Part shown: positions 1 to 10,004 of the stretch, piece after piece
How the letters are laid out: each line of letters begins with the position of its first letter
Numbering within the stretch: the stretch's first letter is position 1
Assembly (NCBI GenBank): GCA_903900155.1
Contig: CAIUMD010000118.1
Location: 1-64,000 of the forward strand
DNA from: an uncultured Caulobacterales bacterium
Lineage (GTDB): Bacteria; Pseudomonadota; Alphaproteobacteria; Caulobacterales; Caulobacteraceae
DNA length: 64,000 nt
Reading direction: 5' to 3'
Notes under the pieces: model-generated
Database searches by the model: none
Told to the model about the DNA's origin: nothing
What the model saw: only the letters and a program-made list of their open reading frames with translations
Program-made: the position numbers and the translations under genes

Positions 1-20
1 GTTGCGGACGATCAAGAGTT

Positions 21-132
21 CTGCTCCCCCCCCTGGGGGAGCGGTCGGCGACGCCGACTGAGGGGGCAGCTCCGCATAGGCCGGCGATGCCCCCTCCGGC
101 CCTCCGGGCCACCTCCCCCAGAGGGGAGGAGA
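21..132. repeat. Dispersed GC-rich repeat, family A, copy 1
   Basis: The element is a chain of short inverted repeats: CTCCCC/GGGGAG at the left, a central GGGGGCA/TGCCCCC pair, a GGCCCT/GGGCC pair and CTCCCC/GGGGAG at the right. Closely related copies lie at 5569-5678 (same orientation) and 15042-15151 (inverted). It sits upstream of the LacI-type regulator and nothing codes here. Intergenic placement and palindromic build point to a REP/MITE-like element. Confidence 0.8.
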
Positions 133-253
133 AGTCCGCCAACCACCCAACGCCGACCTTTCGGATGTCTGCTCTGGAGGGGGCTCGCCATGACAGCCTT
201 GTCATGGCTAAGTAGCCGCCATAACGCACGAATCGGGGCGGCGAGGGACGGAA

Positions 254-1273
254 TTGAGCGCCAAGATCACGATCCACGACGTGGCCCGCGAGAGCGGCGT
301 CTCGATCAAGACGGTTTCTCGCGTCCTCAATCGTGAGCCCAACGTCAAGGCCGACACCCGCGACCGGGTTCAGGCCGCCGTGGCCGCGCTGAACTATCGC
401 CCCAACATCTCGGCCCGCAGCCTGGCGGGTTCGAAGGCCTATCTGATCGGCGTCTTCTTCGACAACCCCAGCCCCGGCTACGTCACCGACGTGCAGCTGG
501 GCGCCATCGCGCGGTGCCGGCAGGAGGGCTTCCACCTGATTGTCGAGCCGATCGACTCGACCGGCGATGTCGAGGATCAGGTCGCGCCGATGCTGGCGAC
601 GCTGCGCATGGACGGGGTGATCCTGACGCCGCCGCTTAGCGACCATCCGGTGGTGCTGGCCGCGCTGGAGCGGGAAGGCGTGGCCTATGTCCGCATCGCG
701 CCGGGCGGCGACATCGACCGCGCGCCGTGGGTCAGCATGGACGACCGCCTGGCGGCCTACGAGATGACCAGGCACCTGATCGGGCTGGGCCACACCGACA
801 TCGGCTTCATCATCGGCCATCCCGACCACGGCGCCTCGCACCAGCGCCACCAGGGCTTCATCGACGCCATGCGCGACGCCGGCCTGGCCGTCCGCGACGA
901 CCGGGTGGAGCAGGGCTGGTTCTCATTCCGCTCGGGCTTCGAGGCGGCCGAGAAGCTGCTGGGCGGCGCGGACCGTCCCTCCGCCATCTTCGCCTCGAAC
1001 GACGACATGGCGCTGGGCGTCATGGCCGTGGCCAACCGCATGCGCCTGGACCTGCCGGCCCAGCTGTCGGTGGCCGGCTTCGACGACACGCCGGGCGCCA
1101 AGATCACCTGGCCGCAGCTGACCACCGTGCGCCAGCCGATCCACGCCATGGCCGGCACGGCCGCCGACATGCTGATGCACGGCGTCGAGCGGGAGGAGGG
1201 CGCGCCGCCGCCGTCGCGCCTGCTGGACTTCGAGCTGGTGGTCCGTGAATCCACCGGGCAAGCACCCGGTTAG
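254..1273 (+). CDS. LacI family transcriptional regulator
   Basis: 339 residues. The N-terminal 50 residues form a LacI helix-turn-helix (ITIHDVARESGVS, then KTVSRVLN) with the usual hinge (YRPNISARSL). The remainder is a periplasmic-binding-protein-like effector domain ending in the LTTVRQP region typical of the family. The start is TTG, chosen because the HTH begins at residue 5 and GAGGGA lies 6 bases upstream. The downstream GH3 beta-glucosidase on the same strand, with a LacI-type palindrome in the gap, suggests local control of glucoside use. The effector sugar cannot be read from sequence. Confidence 0.92.
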   Translation: MSAKITIHDVARESGVSIKTVSRVLNREPNVKADTRDRVQAAVAALNYRPNISARSLAGSKAYLIGVFFDNPSPGYVTDVQLGAIARCRQEGFHLIVEPIDSTGDVEDQVAPMLATLRMDGVILTPPLSDHPVVLAALEREGVAYVRIAPGGDIDRAPWVSMDDRLAAYEMTRHLIGLGHTDIGFIIGHPDHGASHQRHQGFIDAMRDAGLAVRDDRVEQGWFSFRSGFEAAEKLLGGADRPSAIFASNDDMALGVMAVANRMRLDLPAQLSVAGFDDTPGAKITWPQLTTVRQPIHAMAGTAADMLMHGVEREEGAPPPSRLLDFELVVRESTGQAPG

Positions 1274-1298
1274 GCGCACTTCAGGGATGTCATCGATG

Positions 1299-1332
1299 TT
1301 ACCGTAATCATATTGACCTTGACAGCGCTGTC
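1299..1332. promoter_or_regulatory. Probable LacI-type operator and promoter of the glucosidase leader
   Basis: A perfect 12-base palindrome, GACAGCGCTGTC (1321-1332), has the central CG typical of LacI/GalR operators. It overlaps a TTGACA hexamer (1319-1324) that could serve as a -35 box. A second small dyad, TTACCGTAA (1299-1307), lies just upstream. The adjacent regulator gene makes autoregulation or control of the downstream glucosidase plausible. Binding is inferred. Confidence 0.55.
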
Positions 1333-1399
1333 CCGTCGACGTGAGATCGGCGTGATCAAGACGGTCGCCCACGGTAAGGCGGCGTCAGGAGGAAACGCC

Positions 1400-1525
1400 A
1401 TGACCCCGCCTGGCCTGACCAGCGTCCGTCGCGCCATAGAGCCTGTTCAACAGGCTCTATCTCCAAGGAGAGGGGCGTGCTGGCGCGCTCCGGGCGCACG
1501 ATCACTCCCCTCCAAGCGGCCCTGA
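1400..1525 (+). CDS. Possible 41-residue leader peptide
   Basis: An ATG at 1400 follows a consensus AGGAGG (1387-1392) with 7-base spacing, the best Shine-Dalgarno site in the region. The reading frame runs 41 codons, is rich in Arg and Pro, and stops at 1523-1525 inside a small hairpin. It is followed by a terminator-like hairpin just before the GH3 gene. No family is recognised. It may be a translated leader acting on downstream expression, or a chance frame. Confidence 0.4.
   Translation: MTPPGLTSVRRAIEPVQQALSPRRGACWRAPGARSLPSKRP
1436..1460 (+). promoter_or_regulatory. 25-base inverted repeat inside the leader
   Basis: ATAGAGCCTGTT and its exact reverse complement flank one cytosine (1448). 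In RNA this would be a long stem inside the leader frame. As DNA it could be a protein-binding dyad. A second small stem, AAGCGG (1514-1519) with CCGCTT (1526-1531), encloses the leader stop codon. Confidence 0.6.
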
Positions 1526-1537
1526 CCGCTTTTCTTT

Positions 1538-1580
1538 CGCTCGGCGCGGTCATCCCGCAAGCGCCGCGCCGAGCGCTTTT
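1538..1580 (+). terminator. Intrinsic terminator-like hairpin upstream of the glucosidase
   Basis: A perfect 12-base-pair GC-rich stem (1538-1549 with 1564-1575) has a 14-base loop and is followed by CTTTT. It lies about 50 bases before the GH3 start codon, so transcripts starting near 1350 must pass it. This fits an attenuator; it could alternatively end an unrelated short transcript. Confidence 0.55.
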
Positions 1581-1631
1581 CTCGACAGTTCACATGGTCC
1601 GCTTGGGGGCGGGCGTATCCTGGGAAACATC

Positions 1632-4106
<2,475 letters not shown>

Positions 4107-4128
4107 CCCAAAAAGAAGGAGCGACGGC

Positions 4129-5559
4129 ATGATCCGCGCCCGTCGCTCTCGCATCGTGGCCACGATTGGCCCGGCTTCGAGCTCGCCCGACATGATCGTC
4201 ACCCTGGCCAAGGCCGGGGCTGACGTCTTCCGCCTGAACTTCAGCCACGGCGCGCACGAGACCCACGCGGCCGTCTATGCGGCGATCCGCGAGGCCGAGA
4301 AGACCGTGGGGCGTCCGCTGGGCATCCTGGCCGACCTGCAAGGTCCCAAGCTGCGCGTCGGCAAGTTCGCCAATGGCCCGGTCATGCTGAAGCCCGGTCA
4401 GGCCTTCCGCTTCGACAACGACCCGACCCCGGGCGACGAGACGCGGGTGCACCTGCCGCACCCCGAGATCCTGACCGCGATGCGGCCGGGCGCCACCCTG
4501 CTGCTGGACGACGGCAAGCTGCGCATGGTCGTGACCGACGCCGGTCCGGGCTATGCCAACACCACCGTCTCGAACGGCGGCAAGCTGTCGGAACGCAAGG
4601 GCGTGGCGGTGCCGGACGTCGTCATTCCGATGTCGCCCCTGACGCCGAAGGACCGCGAGGACCTGGCCTTCGCCCTGCGCCTGGGCGTGGACTGGATCGC
4701 CCTGTCGTTCGTGCAGGCCCCGGAAGACATGGCCGAGCTGCGCCGCATCGTCGAAGGCCGCGCCGCCGTGCTGGCCAAGATCGAAAAGCCCCAGGCCCTG
4801 AAGGTGCTGGGTCCGATCATGGACCTCTGCGACGGCGTCATGGTCGCCCGCGGCGACCTGGGCGTCGAAATGGCCCCGGAAGAAGTGCCGGTGGCCCAGA
4901 AGGAAATCCTGCGGGAAGCGCGCGCGCGCGGCATCCCGGTGATCGTCGCGACCCAGATGCTGGAGTCGATGATCAGCTCGCCGACCCCCACCCGCGCCGA
5001 AGCCTCGGACGTCGCCAACGCCGTCTATGAGGGCGCGGACGCGGTGATGCTGTCGGCGGAGTCGGCCGCCGGCGAATATCCCGAAGAGTCGGTGTCGATG
5101 ATGAACCGCATCATCGAGCGCGTGGAGCGTGATCCGCGCTGGCCCGAGCTGATGCAGGCCGAGCAGAGCCACGACGACGACGACGCCGACGTGCTGGTGG
5201 TCGCCGCCGCCGGCGCGGCCAAGTCGGGCTCGACCAAGTGCCTGGTGGCCTTCACGACCACGGGCGCCACGGCCCGCCGCCTGTCGCGGGAACGCCCCCT
5301 GCAGCCGGTGCTGGCCCTGTCGCCGGACATCAACGCCGTGCGCCGCATGGCCCTGTGCTGGGGCATCGAGCCGCGCGTCAGCGCCCAGCCCGACAGCCTG
5401 GAAGTCGTCACCACCGACGCCTCGAGCAAGGCTCTCGAACTGGGCCTGGTGGCGCCGGGCGAGCGTCTGCTGGTCGTGGCGGGCACGCCCTTCGGCGCTC
5501 CGGGCGCGGCCAACCTGCTGCGCCTGGCGCATGCGCCGGCGCCGGCGCGTCGGCGGTAG
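4129..5559 (+). CDS. pyk: Pyruvate kinase
   Basis: 476 residues, normal length. It converts phosphoenolpyruvate and ADP to pyruvate and ATP in the cytoplasm. Visible motifs are NFSHG near the N-terminus, the active-site stretch around Lys217 (AKIEKPQ), MVARGDLGVE, and TQMLESM with the following TRAEASDVANAV. A good AAGGAG precedes the ATG. It lies 22 bases after the GH3 gene and is probably transcribed with it. The C-terminal domain is complete. Confidence 0.97.
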   Translation: MIRARRSRIVATIGPASSSPDMIVTLAKAGADVFRLNFSHGAHETHAAVYAAIREAEKTVGRPLGILADLQGPKLRVGKFANGPVMLKPGQAFRFDNDPTPGDETRVHLPHPEILTAMRPGATLLLDDGKLRMVVTDAGPGYANTTVSNGGKLSERKGVAVPDVVIPMSPLTPKDREDLAFALRLGVDWIALSFVQAPEDMAELRRIVEGRAAVLAKIEKPQALKVLGPIMDLCDGVMVARGDLGVEMAPEEVPVAQKEILREARARGIPVIVATQMLESMISSPTPTRAEASDVANAVYEGADAVMLSAESAAGEYPEESVSMMNRIIERVERDPRWPELMQAEQSHDDDDADVLVVAAAGAAKSGSTKCLVAFTTTGATARRLSRERPLQPVLALSPDINAVRRMALCWGIEPRVSAQPDSLEVVTTDASSKALELGLVAPGERLLVVAGTPFGAPGAANLLRLAHAPAPARRR

Positions 5560-5568
5560 TCAGGGAGT

Positions 5569-5678
5569 CTGCTCCCCTTCAGGGGGAGCTGTCGCGAAGC
5601 GACTGAGGGGGCATCGCCGGCCTATGCCGAGCTGCCCCCTCCGGCCCTCTGGGCCACCTCCCCCAGAAGGGGAGGAGA
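5569..5678. repeat. Dispersed GC-rich repeat, family A, copy 2
   Basis: Same modular inverted repeats and orientation as the copy at 21-132. It fills the gap between the converging pyruvate kinase and Crp/Fnr genes, so its outer stems (GGGGAG/CTCCCC) could also end transcription from both sides. Confidence 0.8.
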
Positions 5679-5686
5679 ATGATCAG

Positions 5687-6403
5687 CTACGCGAACGACG
5701 CCGGCAGCAGCCGCTCGTAACCCCGACGCACCGCGCCGTAGCACTCGCAGGTCATGGCCTCGAGGCCCGCGCGGTCCAGGATGTCGACCACGCCCCGGCG
5801 ATAGCGGATCAGGCCCTTGGCCTGCAGCGAGCCGGCGACCGCCGTCACGGTCGTGCGTTGCACGCCCAGCATGTCGGCCAGGAACTCCTGGGTCAGGCTG
5901 ACGGTGTTGGTGTCCAGGCGGTCGTGGCACGACAGCAGCCAGCGGCAGAAGCGCGCCTCGACCGCGTGCAGGGCGTTGCAGGCCACCGACTGGATCGCGT
6001 GACCGAACAGGGCTTCGTTATGGCGGTCGACCAGGTCGCGCAGGGCGGCGCTACGACTCCAGGCGTCATGCAGCGGGCCCGAGGCGATGCGCAGGGCCGA
6101 GCCTGGGGCCTGGACGATGGCGCGACTCAGCGACTGGCGCGGGGCCACGGCGGCCATCAAGCCTAGCGCGCCTTCGCGACCGACCGTGGCCGACTCGATG
6201 GCCGCGCCGTTCTCCATCAAGGTCATCAATGAGATGACGCAGTCGGTCGGGAAGTAGACCTGATCGATCGGGTCGCCTGGATCATAAAGCAGGCGGCCCT
6301 TCTCAAGGTCTACCATCGACAGATGAGGCGCAAGCAAGGCCCTGTCTTCAGACGGCAATGCGGAAAGCAGACGGTTCTTCAAGGTCGCTAACGGCCCAGT
6401 CAT
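5687..6403 (-). CDS. Crp/Fnr family transcriptional regulator
   Basis: 238 residues. The N-terminal half is a cyclic-nucleotide-binding-like beta roll (LLYDPGDPIDQVYFP, then the GREGALG region). The C-terminal half is a winged HTH (SLTQEFLADMLGVQRTTVT). It lacks the N-terminal cysteine cluster of Fnr, so iron-sulfur oxygen sensing is unlikely. This subtype, with ESATVGREG, is common and multicopy in Caulobacter. Ligand and targets are unknown. Its promoter should lie within 6404-6600. Confidence 0.9.
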   Translation of the reverse strand: MTGPLATLKNRLLSALPSEDRALLAPHLSMVDLEKGRLLYDPGDPIDQVYFPTDCVISLMTLMENGAAIESATVGREGALGLMAAVAPRQSLSRAIVQAPGSALRIASGPLHDAWSRSAALRDLVDRHNEALFGHAIQSVACNALHAVEARFCRWLLSCHDRLDTNTVSLTQEFLADMLGVQRTTVTAVAGSLQAKGLIRYRRGVVDILDRAGLEAMTCECYGAVRRGYERLLPASFA

Positions 6404-6563
6404 GCGGAATCGAACGCCGTCTCACGGCAAGGGTTGCAAGCTATAGGTGGGCCAGTTGCTGGGCGCCGTCGCTTAGCCGACACAATCCAGTCAGGAGCGC
6501 AGCAAAAAGAAAAGAGTCCGACAAACTCTTTGTGGGTAGCCATCATTTGACATGCTGACGGTT

Positions 6564-6579
6564 TGTCGGGTTCCCGACA
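6564..6579. promoter_or_regulatory. 16-base palindrome upstream of the Crp/Fnr gene
   Basis: Seven-base perfect arms TGTCGGG and CCCGACA are separated by TT. It lies about 160 bases before the Crp/Fnr start in an A/T-richer stretch. A regulator-binding site is plausible, but its arms do not match the canonical Crp/Fnr half-sites TGTGA or TTGAT. Confidence 0.35.
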
Positions 6580-6630
6580 TAACTACTCAGTCTATCGGGG
6601 CTTCAACCTCTGATTATCTGGAACAGGCAA

Positions 6631-6657
6631 ATAAAAAGGGCCGCCTTGTGGCGACCC
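6631..6657 (-). terminator. Intrinsic terminator of the acyl-CoA dehydrogenase operon
   Basis: Read on the minus strand, GGGTCGCC, loop ACAA and GGCGGCCC form an eight-pair stem with one G-U pair, followed by TTTTTAT. It is about 180 bases after the stop of the last operon gene. The orientation of the T run fixes the strand. Confidence 0.7.
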
Positions 6658-6836
6658 CGAGGGAAGGATTCGGTTGGCAAGGAAGGCTGGCGGCGGTTTC
6701 GGCCCCGCGCTGCGCCGGCGCCGGCGATATTGCCGTTGGAGACGCCCACTACCCGTTCCCCGCGGCCCCCCGGTCCGTCGATACGAGAGCGACGGCATCC
6801 GGGAGTCGCGAGGGGCCTATTCCCAGAACTGGGGGT

Positions 6837-7964
6837 CTAGAAGCCCATCAGCTTGGCGTAGCGGTCGCGGTGGAAGCTGGCGCCGCCGAACAGGGCCTCG
6901 GTGACGCGGGCGCGCTTCATGAACAGGCCGCTGTCATGGGCGTCGGTCATGCCGATGCCGCCGTGCATCTGGACCATCTCGTTGCTGGCCAGATGCACCA
7001 GCTCCGACGCCTTGGCCTTGGCCAGGGAGGCGAGGGCGCGGGTGTCGCCGCCGGCGTCGAACGCCTCAAGGGCGGCCTCGACGCACGAGCGGGTGGTCTC
7101 GATGTCGGTGAACCACTTGGCGGCGCGATGCTGAAGGGCTTGGAACGTGCCGATGACCTGGCCGAACTGGGTGCGGGTCTTGATGTAGTCCAGGGTGATC
7201 TCGAAGGCCGCCGAGGCGCTGCCCAGCATCTCGGCCGCCAGGCCCGCATAGGCGCGGTCCAGCACCGGCTCCAGCACCGCCCAGCCCTTGTCGACCTCGC
7301 CCAGTACAGCGTCCGCCCCGACCTCGACGCCGTCGAAGGCGATCTGGGCCGCGCCGCGCGAGTCCAGCAAAGCGAGGTGGGTGCGGGTGACGCCGGGGGC
7401 GTCGCCGGGGACCAGGAACAGGGTCAGGCCGTCCGTGCCGGCGCCGCTGGTGCGCGCCGCGACGATCAGCAGATCGGCGGCCTCGCCGTCCAGCACGAAG
7501 GTCTTGGTCCCGTTCAGCACATAGCCCGCGCCGCCCTTGGTGGCGGTCAAGGCCGTGCGGGCCGGGTTGTGGTGCGAGCCTTCGTCGATGGCCAGGGTGG
7601 CGACGGCCGCGCCGGTGGCGATCTTGGGTAGCCAAGCCGACTTCTGCGCGTCCGAGCCGCCCAGCTGCAGCGCCGAGGCGCCGATCATGGCGGTGGAGAG
7701 CAGGGGGGAGGCCGCCAGGGTGCGGCCGGTCTCTTCCAGGATCAAACCGAGGCCCAGATAGCCGAAGGCCGAGCCGTCATGCTCTTCCGGGACGATGACG
7801 CCCGCCCAGCCCATCTCGCCCATTTCGGCCCAGGCGGCCGGATCGAAGCTTTGCTTGGACTTGCCGTCGCGCAGCTTGCGCAGGGCGCCGACGGGGGCGC
7901 TTTCGCTGGCCCAGCCCTTGGCGGCGTCGCGCAGCATCGTCTGTTCTTCGGTCAGGACGGCCAT
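6837..7964 (-). CDS. Acyl-CoA dehydrogenase family protein
   Basis: 375 residues, in the usual range. It has the N-terminal helical domain, the middle FAD-binding beta domain (YVLNGTKTFVLDGE, where the family has the NGxKxxI motif) and the C-terminal helical domain (TRTQFGQVIGTFQALQHR). It should oxidise an acyl-CoA thioester using FAD and pass electrons to ETF. The last gene of a minus-strand operon, its start codon shares one base with the stop of the isomerase gene before it. Substrate is unknown; pairing of two dehydrogenases suggests a heteromer or successive steps. Confidence 0.9.
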   Translation of the reverse strand: MAVLTEEQTMLRDAAKGWASESAPVGALRKLRDGKSKQSFDPAAWAEMGEMGWAGVIVPEEHDGSAFGYLGLGLILEETGRTLAASPLLSTAMIGASALQLGGSDAQKSAWLPKIATGAAVATLAIDEGSHHNPARTALTATKGGAGYVLNGTKTFVLDGEAADLLIVAARTSGAGTDGLTLFLVPGDAPGVTRTHLALLDSRGAAQIAFDGVEVGADAVLGEVDKGWAVLEPVLDRAYAGLAAEMLGSASAAFEITLDYIKTRTQFGQVIGTFQALQHRAAKWFTDIETTRSCVEAALEAFDAGGDTRALASLAKAKASELVHLASNEMVQMHGGIGMTDAHDSGLFMKRARVTEALFGGASFHRDRYAKLMGF

Positions 7965-8575
7965 CAGGCGTGCTCCCTGGATTGGTGACGGACGGCCCAG
8001 TCGAGGGCCTGTTCCAGACGGTCGTTGCCCCAGAAGAGCTCGCCGTCGGCGGTGAGAAAGCTGGGCGCGCCGAACAGGCCGCGTTCCTTGGCCTGGCGGA
8101 CATGGTCCTTCAGCAAGGCCTTGATCGGATCGGACTGGGCGGTGGCCAGGACGTGCTGCGGACCCGCGCCGACCTCGGCGATCAGCGGAGCCAGCACTTC
8201 GGGGCTGGAGATGTCCAGGTCGTCGACGAAGTTGGCCTGGTAGACCGCGCGGCTGAACGCCGGGGTCCAGCCGTCCTCCAGCCCGACCAGCGCCACGCGC
8301 GCGGCCAGCAGGCTGTTGCGCGGGAACTGGCTGGGATGGTGCAGCGGCAGCCCCTGCTGGTCGCAGACTCGTTCAAGGTCCCGCCACATGTACTCGCCCT
8401 TCACGGGGACGGCGTTGAACGGACTGTCGTTCAGGCCCTGCTGCTCATGGAACAGCGGGCCCAGGATGAACGGCCGCCAGGCCACGGCCACGCCCTTTTC
8501 GGCCGCCAGGCGCTCGATGCGCATCGCCGCCGGATAGGAGTAGGTCGAGGCGAACTCGTACCAGAACTCTAACAT
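7964..8575 (-). CDS. 2-hydroxychromene-2-carboxylate isomerase-like DsbA-family protein
   Basis: 203 residues with the kappa-class GST/DsbA fold seen in HCCA isomerases: the start LEFWYEFASTYSYPA, FILGPLF, and the C-terminal GLFGAPSFLTADGELFWGNDR. These enzymes use glutathione to isomerise chromene carboxylates in aromatic degradation. Here the partners are acyl-CoA dehydrogenases, so the true substrate may differ. The thioredoxin CxxC is absent; a serine pair (STYS) is in its place, as in HCCA isomerases. Confidence 0.85.
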   Translation of the reverse strand: MLEFWYEFASTYSYPAAMRIERLAAEKGVAVAWRPFILGPLFHEQQGLNDSPFNAVPVKGEYMWRDLERVCDQQGLPLHHPSQFPRNSLLAARVALVGLEDGWTPAFSRAVYQANFVDDLDISSPEVLAPLIAEVGAGPQHVLATAQSDPIKALLKDHVRQAKERGLFGAPSFLTADGELFWGNDRLEQALDWAVRHQSREHA

Positions 8576-8596
8576 GGCCAGAACTCGATCATCGGC

Positions 8597-9817
8597 TTAC
8601 TGGTGGTCCAGCAGGCCGAGGACGCGCTTGGCGACGACGTTCAGGTTCACCTCGCTGGTGCCGCCCTCGATCGAGTTGCCCTTGGCGCGCAGCATGGCGC
8701 GCGGGGCGGCCAGCTCCTCGTTCGCGAAGCCCTGGCCTTCCCAGCCCAGGCCCTGCAGGCCCAGCGCTTCGACGAGAAGCTCGGTGCGCTCCTGGTTCAT
8801 CTTGGCGGCGGCGTACTTGATGATCGAGACGGCGGCGCTGGGGCCCGAGCCCTGCTTGGACTCCGCCTCGGCGCGGCGCACGGTCAGCATGAAGGCGTGG
8901 GCGTCCATCGAGTGGGCCGCCAGGCGGGCGCGGAAGTCGCCGTCGGCGATGCGGCCTTCGCTGTCGACGCCGATCTCCTTCTTGGCCGCCTCGACGGGGT
9001 TGAGGCCGCCACCACCGCCGAAGCCCGAGGCGCTGATGTTCTGGCGCTCATATTGCAGCAGGCGCTTGGCGATGTCCCAGCCGCCGTTCAGCTTGCCGAC
9101 CAGCTGTCCCTTGGGAACCTTCACATTGTCGAAGAAGGTCTCGCAGAAGGGAGAGGAGCCGCTGATCAGCTTGATCGGGCGGGCCTCGACGCCGGGCGAG
9201 GTCATGTCGAACAGCACGAACGAGATGCCCTCGTGCTTCTTGGTGGTGTCGGTGCGCACCAGGCAGAAGATCCAGTCGGCCTGGTCGGCATAGCTGGTCC
9301 AGACCTTCTGGCCGTTGATCAGGTAGTGGTCGCCCCCATCCTTGTCGGTAATTGGCTCGCACCTGGTCTGCAAGGCGGCGAGATCGGAGCCGGCGCCCGG
9401 CTCGCTATAACCCTGGCACCAGCGGATCTCGCCCTTCACGATCTGGGGCAGGAAGCGCTGTTTCTGCTCTTCGGTGGCGTATTCCAGCAGCACCGGGCCC
9501 AGCATCCAGATGCCGAAGCTCATCAGGGCCGGGCGGGCCTTCAGCCGGCGAAGTTCCTGCTCCAGCACCTTGTTCTGAGCCTTGGAGAGACCGCCGCCGC
9601 CATATTCCTTGGGCCACATCGGAGCGGTCCAGCCCTTCTCGGCCATGCGGTCCAGCCACAGCTTGGCGTCGGGGGTCTTCCAGACCATCTTGCGGCCGCC
9701 CCAGGGCGCGTCGTCCTCGCCCATCGGGGCGTTCAGAGACTTGGGATAGTTGGCCTCCAGCCAGGCGCGGGTCTCGGCGCGGAAGGCGTCGAGCTCGGTT
9801 CCCCCGAAATCGGCCAT
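8597..9817 (-). CDS. Acyl-CoA dehydrogenase family protein
   Basis: 406 residues from the ATG at 9817. That start is preferred over one two codons upstream (9823) because AGGGAG (9826-9831) is 8 bases from it and only 2 from the other. Motifs include CQGYSEPGAGSDLA (FAD/substrate loop), DHYLINGQKVWTSYA and IEGGTSEVNLNVVAKRVLG. It is the first gene of the operon with the isomerase and a second dehydrogenase. The missing start of a larger degradation cluster means the pathway cannot be named. Confidence 0.92.
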   Translation of the reverse strand: MADFGGTELDAFRAETRAWLEANYPKSLNAPMGEDDAPWGGRKMVWKTPDAKLWLDRMAEKGWTAPMWPKEYGGGGLSKAQNKVLEQELRRLKARPALMSFGIWMLGPVLLEYATEEQKQRFLPQIVKGEIRWCQGYSEPGAGSDLAALQTRCEPITDKDGGDHYLINGQKVWTSYADQADWIFCLVRTDTTKKHEGISFVLFDMTSPGVEARPIKLISGSSPFCETFFDNVKVPKGQLVGKLNGGWDIAKRLLQYERQNISASGFGGGGGLNPVEAAKKEIGVDSEGRIADGDFRARLAAHSMDAHAFMLTVRRAEAESKQGSGPSAAVSIIKYAAAKMNQERTELLVEALGLQGLGWEGQGFANEELAAPRAMLRAKGNSIEGGTSEVNLNVVAKRVLGLLDHQ

Positions 9818-9892
9818 CGTCATGTCTCCCTAGGCGGACGTCTGTCGTTGCCGACACACTACGCCACGCGACGACGGCGGCAAGTCGATTCA

Positions 9893-9902
9893 AACGATCG
9901 TT
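9893..9902. promoter_or_regulatory. AACGATCGTT palindrome upstream of the acyl-CoA dehydrogenase operon
   Basis: This 10-base perfect dyad lies about 75 bases before the operon start. AACG-CGTT dyads are commonly bound by TetR-family regulators of fatty-acid genes, but no TetR gene is in the window. Assignment is inference. Confidence 0.3.
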
Positions 9903-10004
9903 CGCATCTTGGCCCCAAGGGTGGCGGTGACCATGTCATCGTTTGCGCGCTATACGAGGGCTCACCGCTGAATCCCGCTGGGGATTCGTCTTTCCGGGAT
10001 CTGG

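Larger units (their letters stand above)
6404..6836. other. 433-base gap without a convincing gene
   Basis: The gap lies upstream of the Crp/Fnr gene and downstream of the acyl-CoA dehydrogenase operon, both on the minus strand. It contains the palindrome TGTCGGG-TT-CCCGACA (6564-6579) and a minus-strand terminator (6631-6657). The segment 6490-6640 is noticeably richer in A and T than its surroundings, as expected of a promoter region. Open frames here lack ribosome sites and family resemblance. Confidence 0.6.

Noticed and set aside
6552-7631. 359-codon plus-strand frame over 6404-6836 and the acyl-CoA dehydrogenase
   Set aside because: No ribosome site; two thirds is antisense to a clear dehydrogenase gene, and the start runs through the minus-strand terminator.
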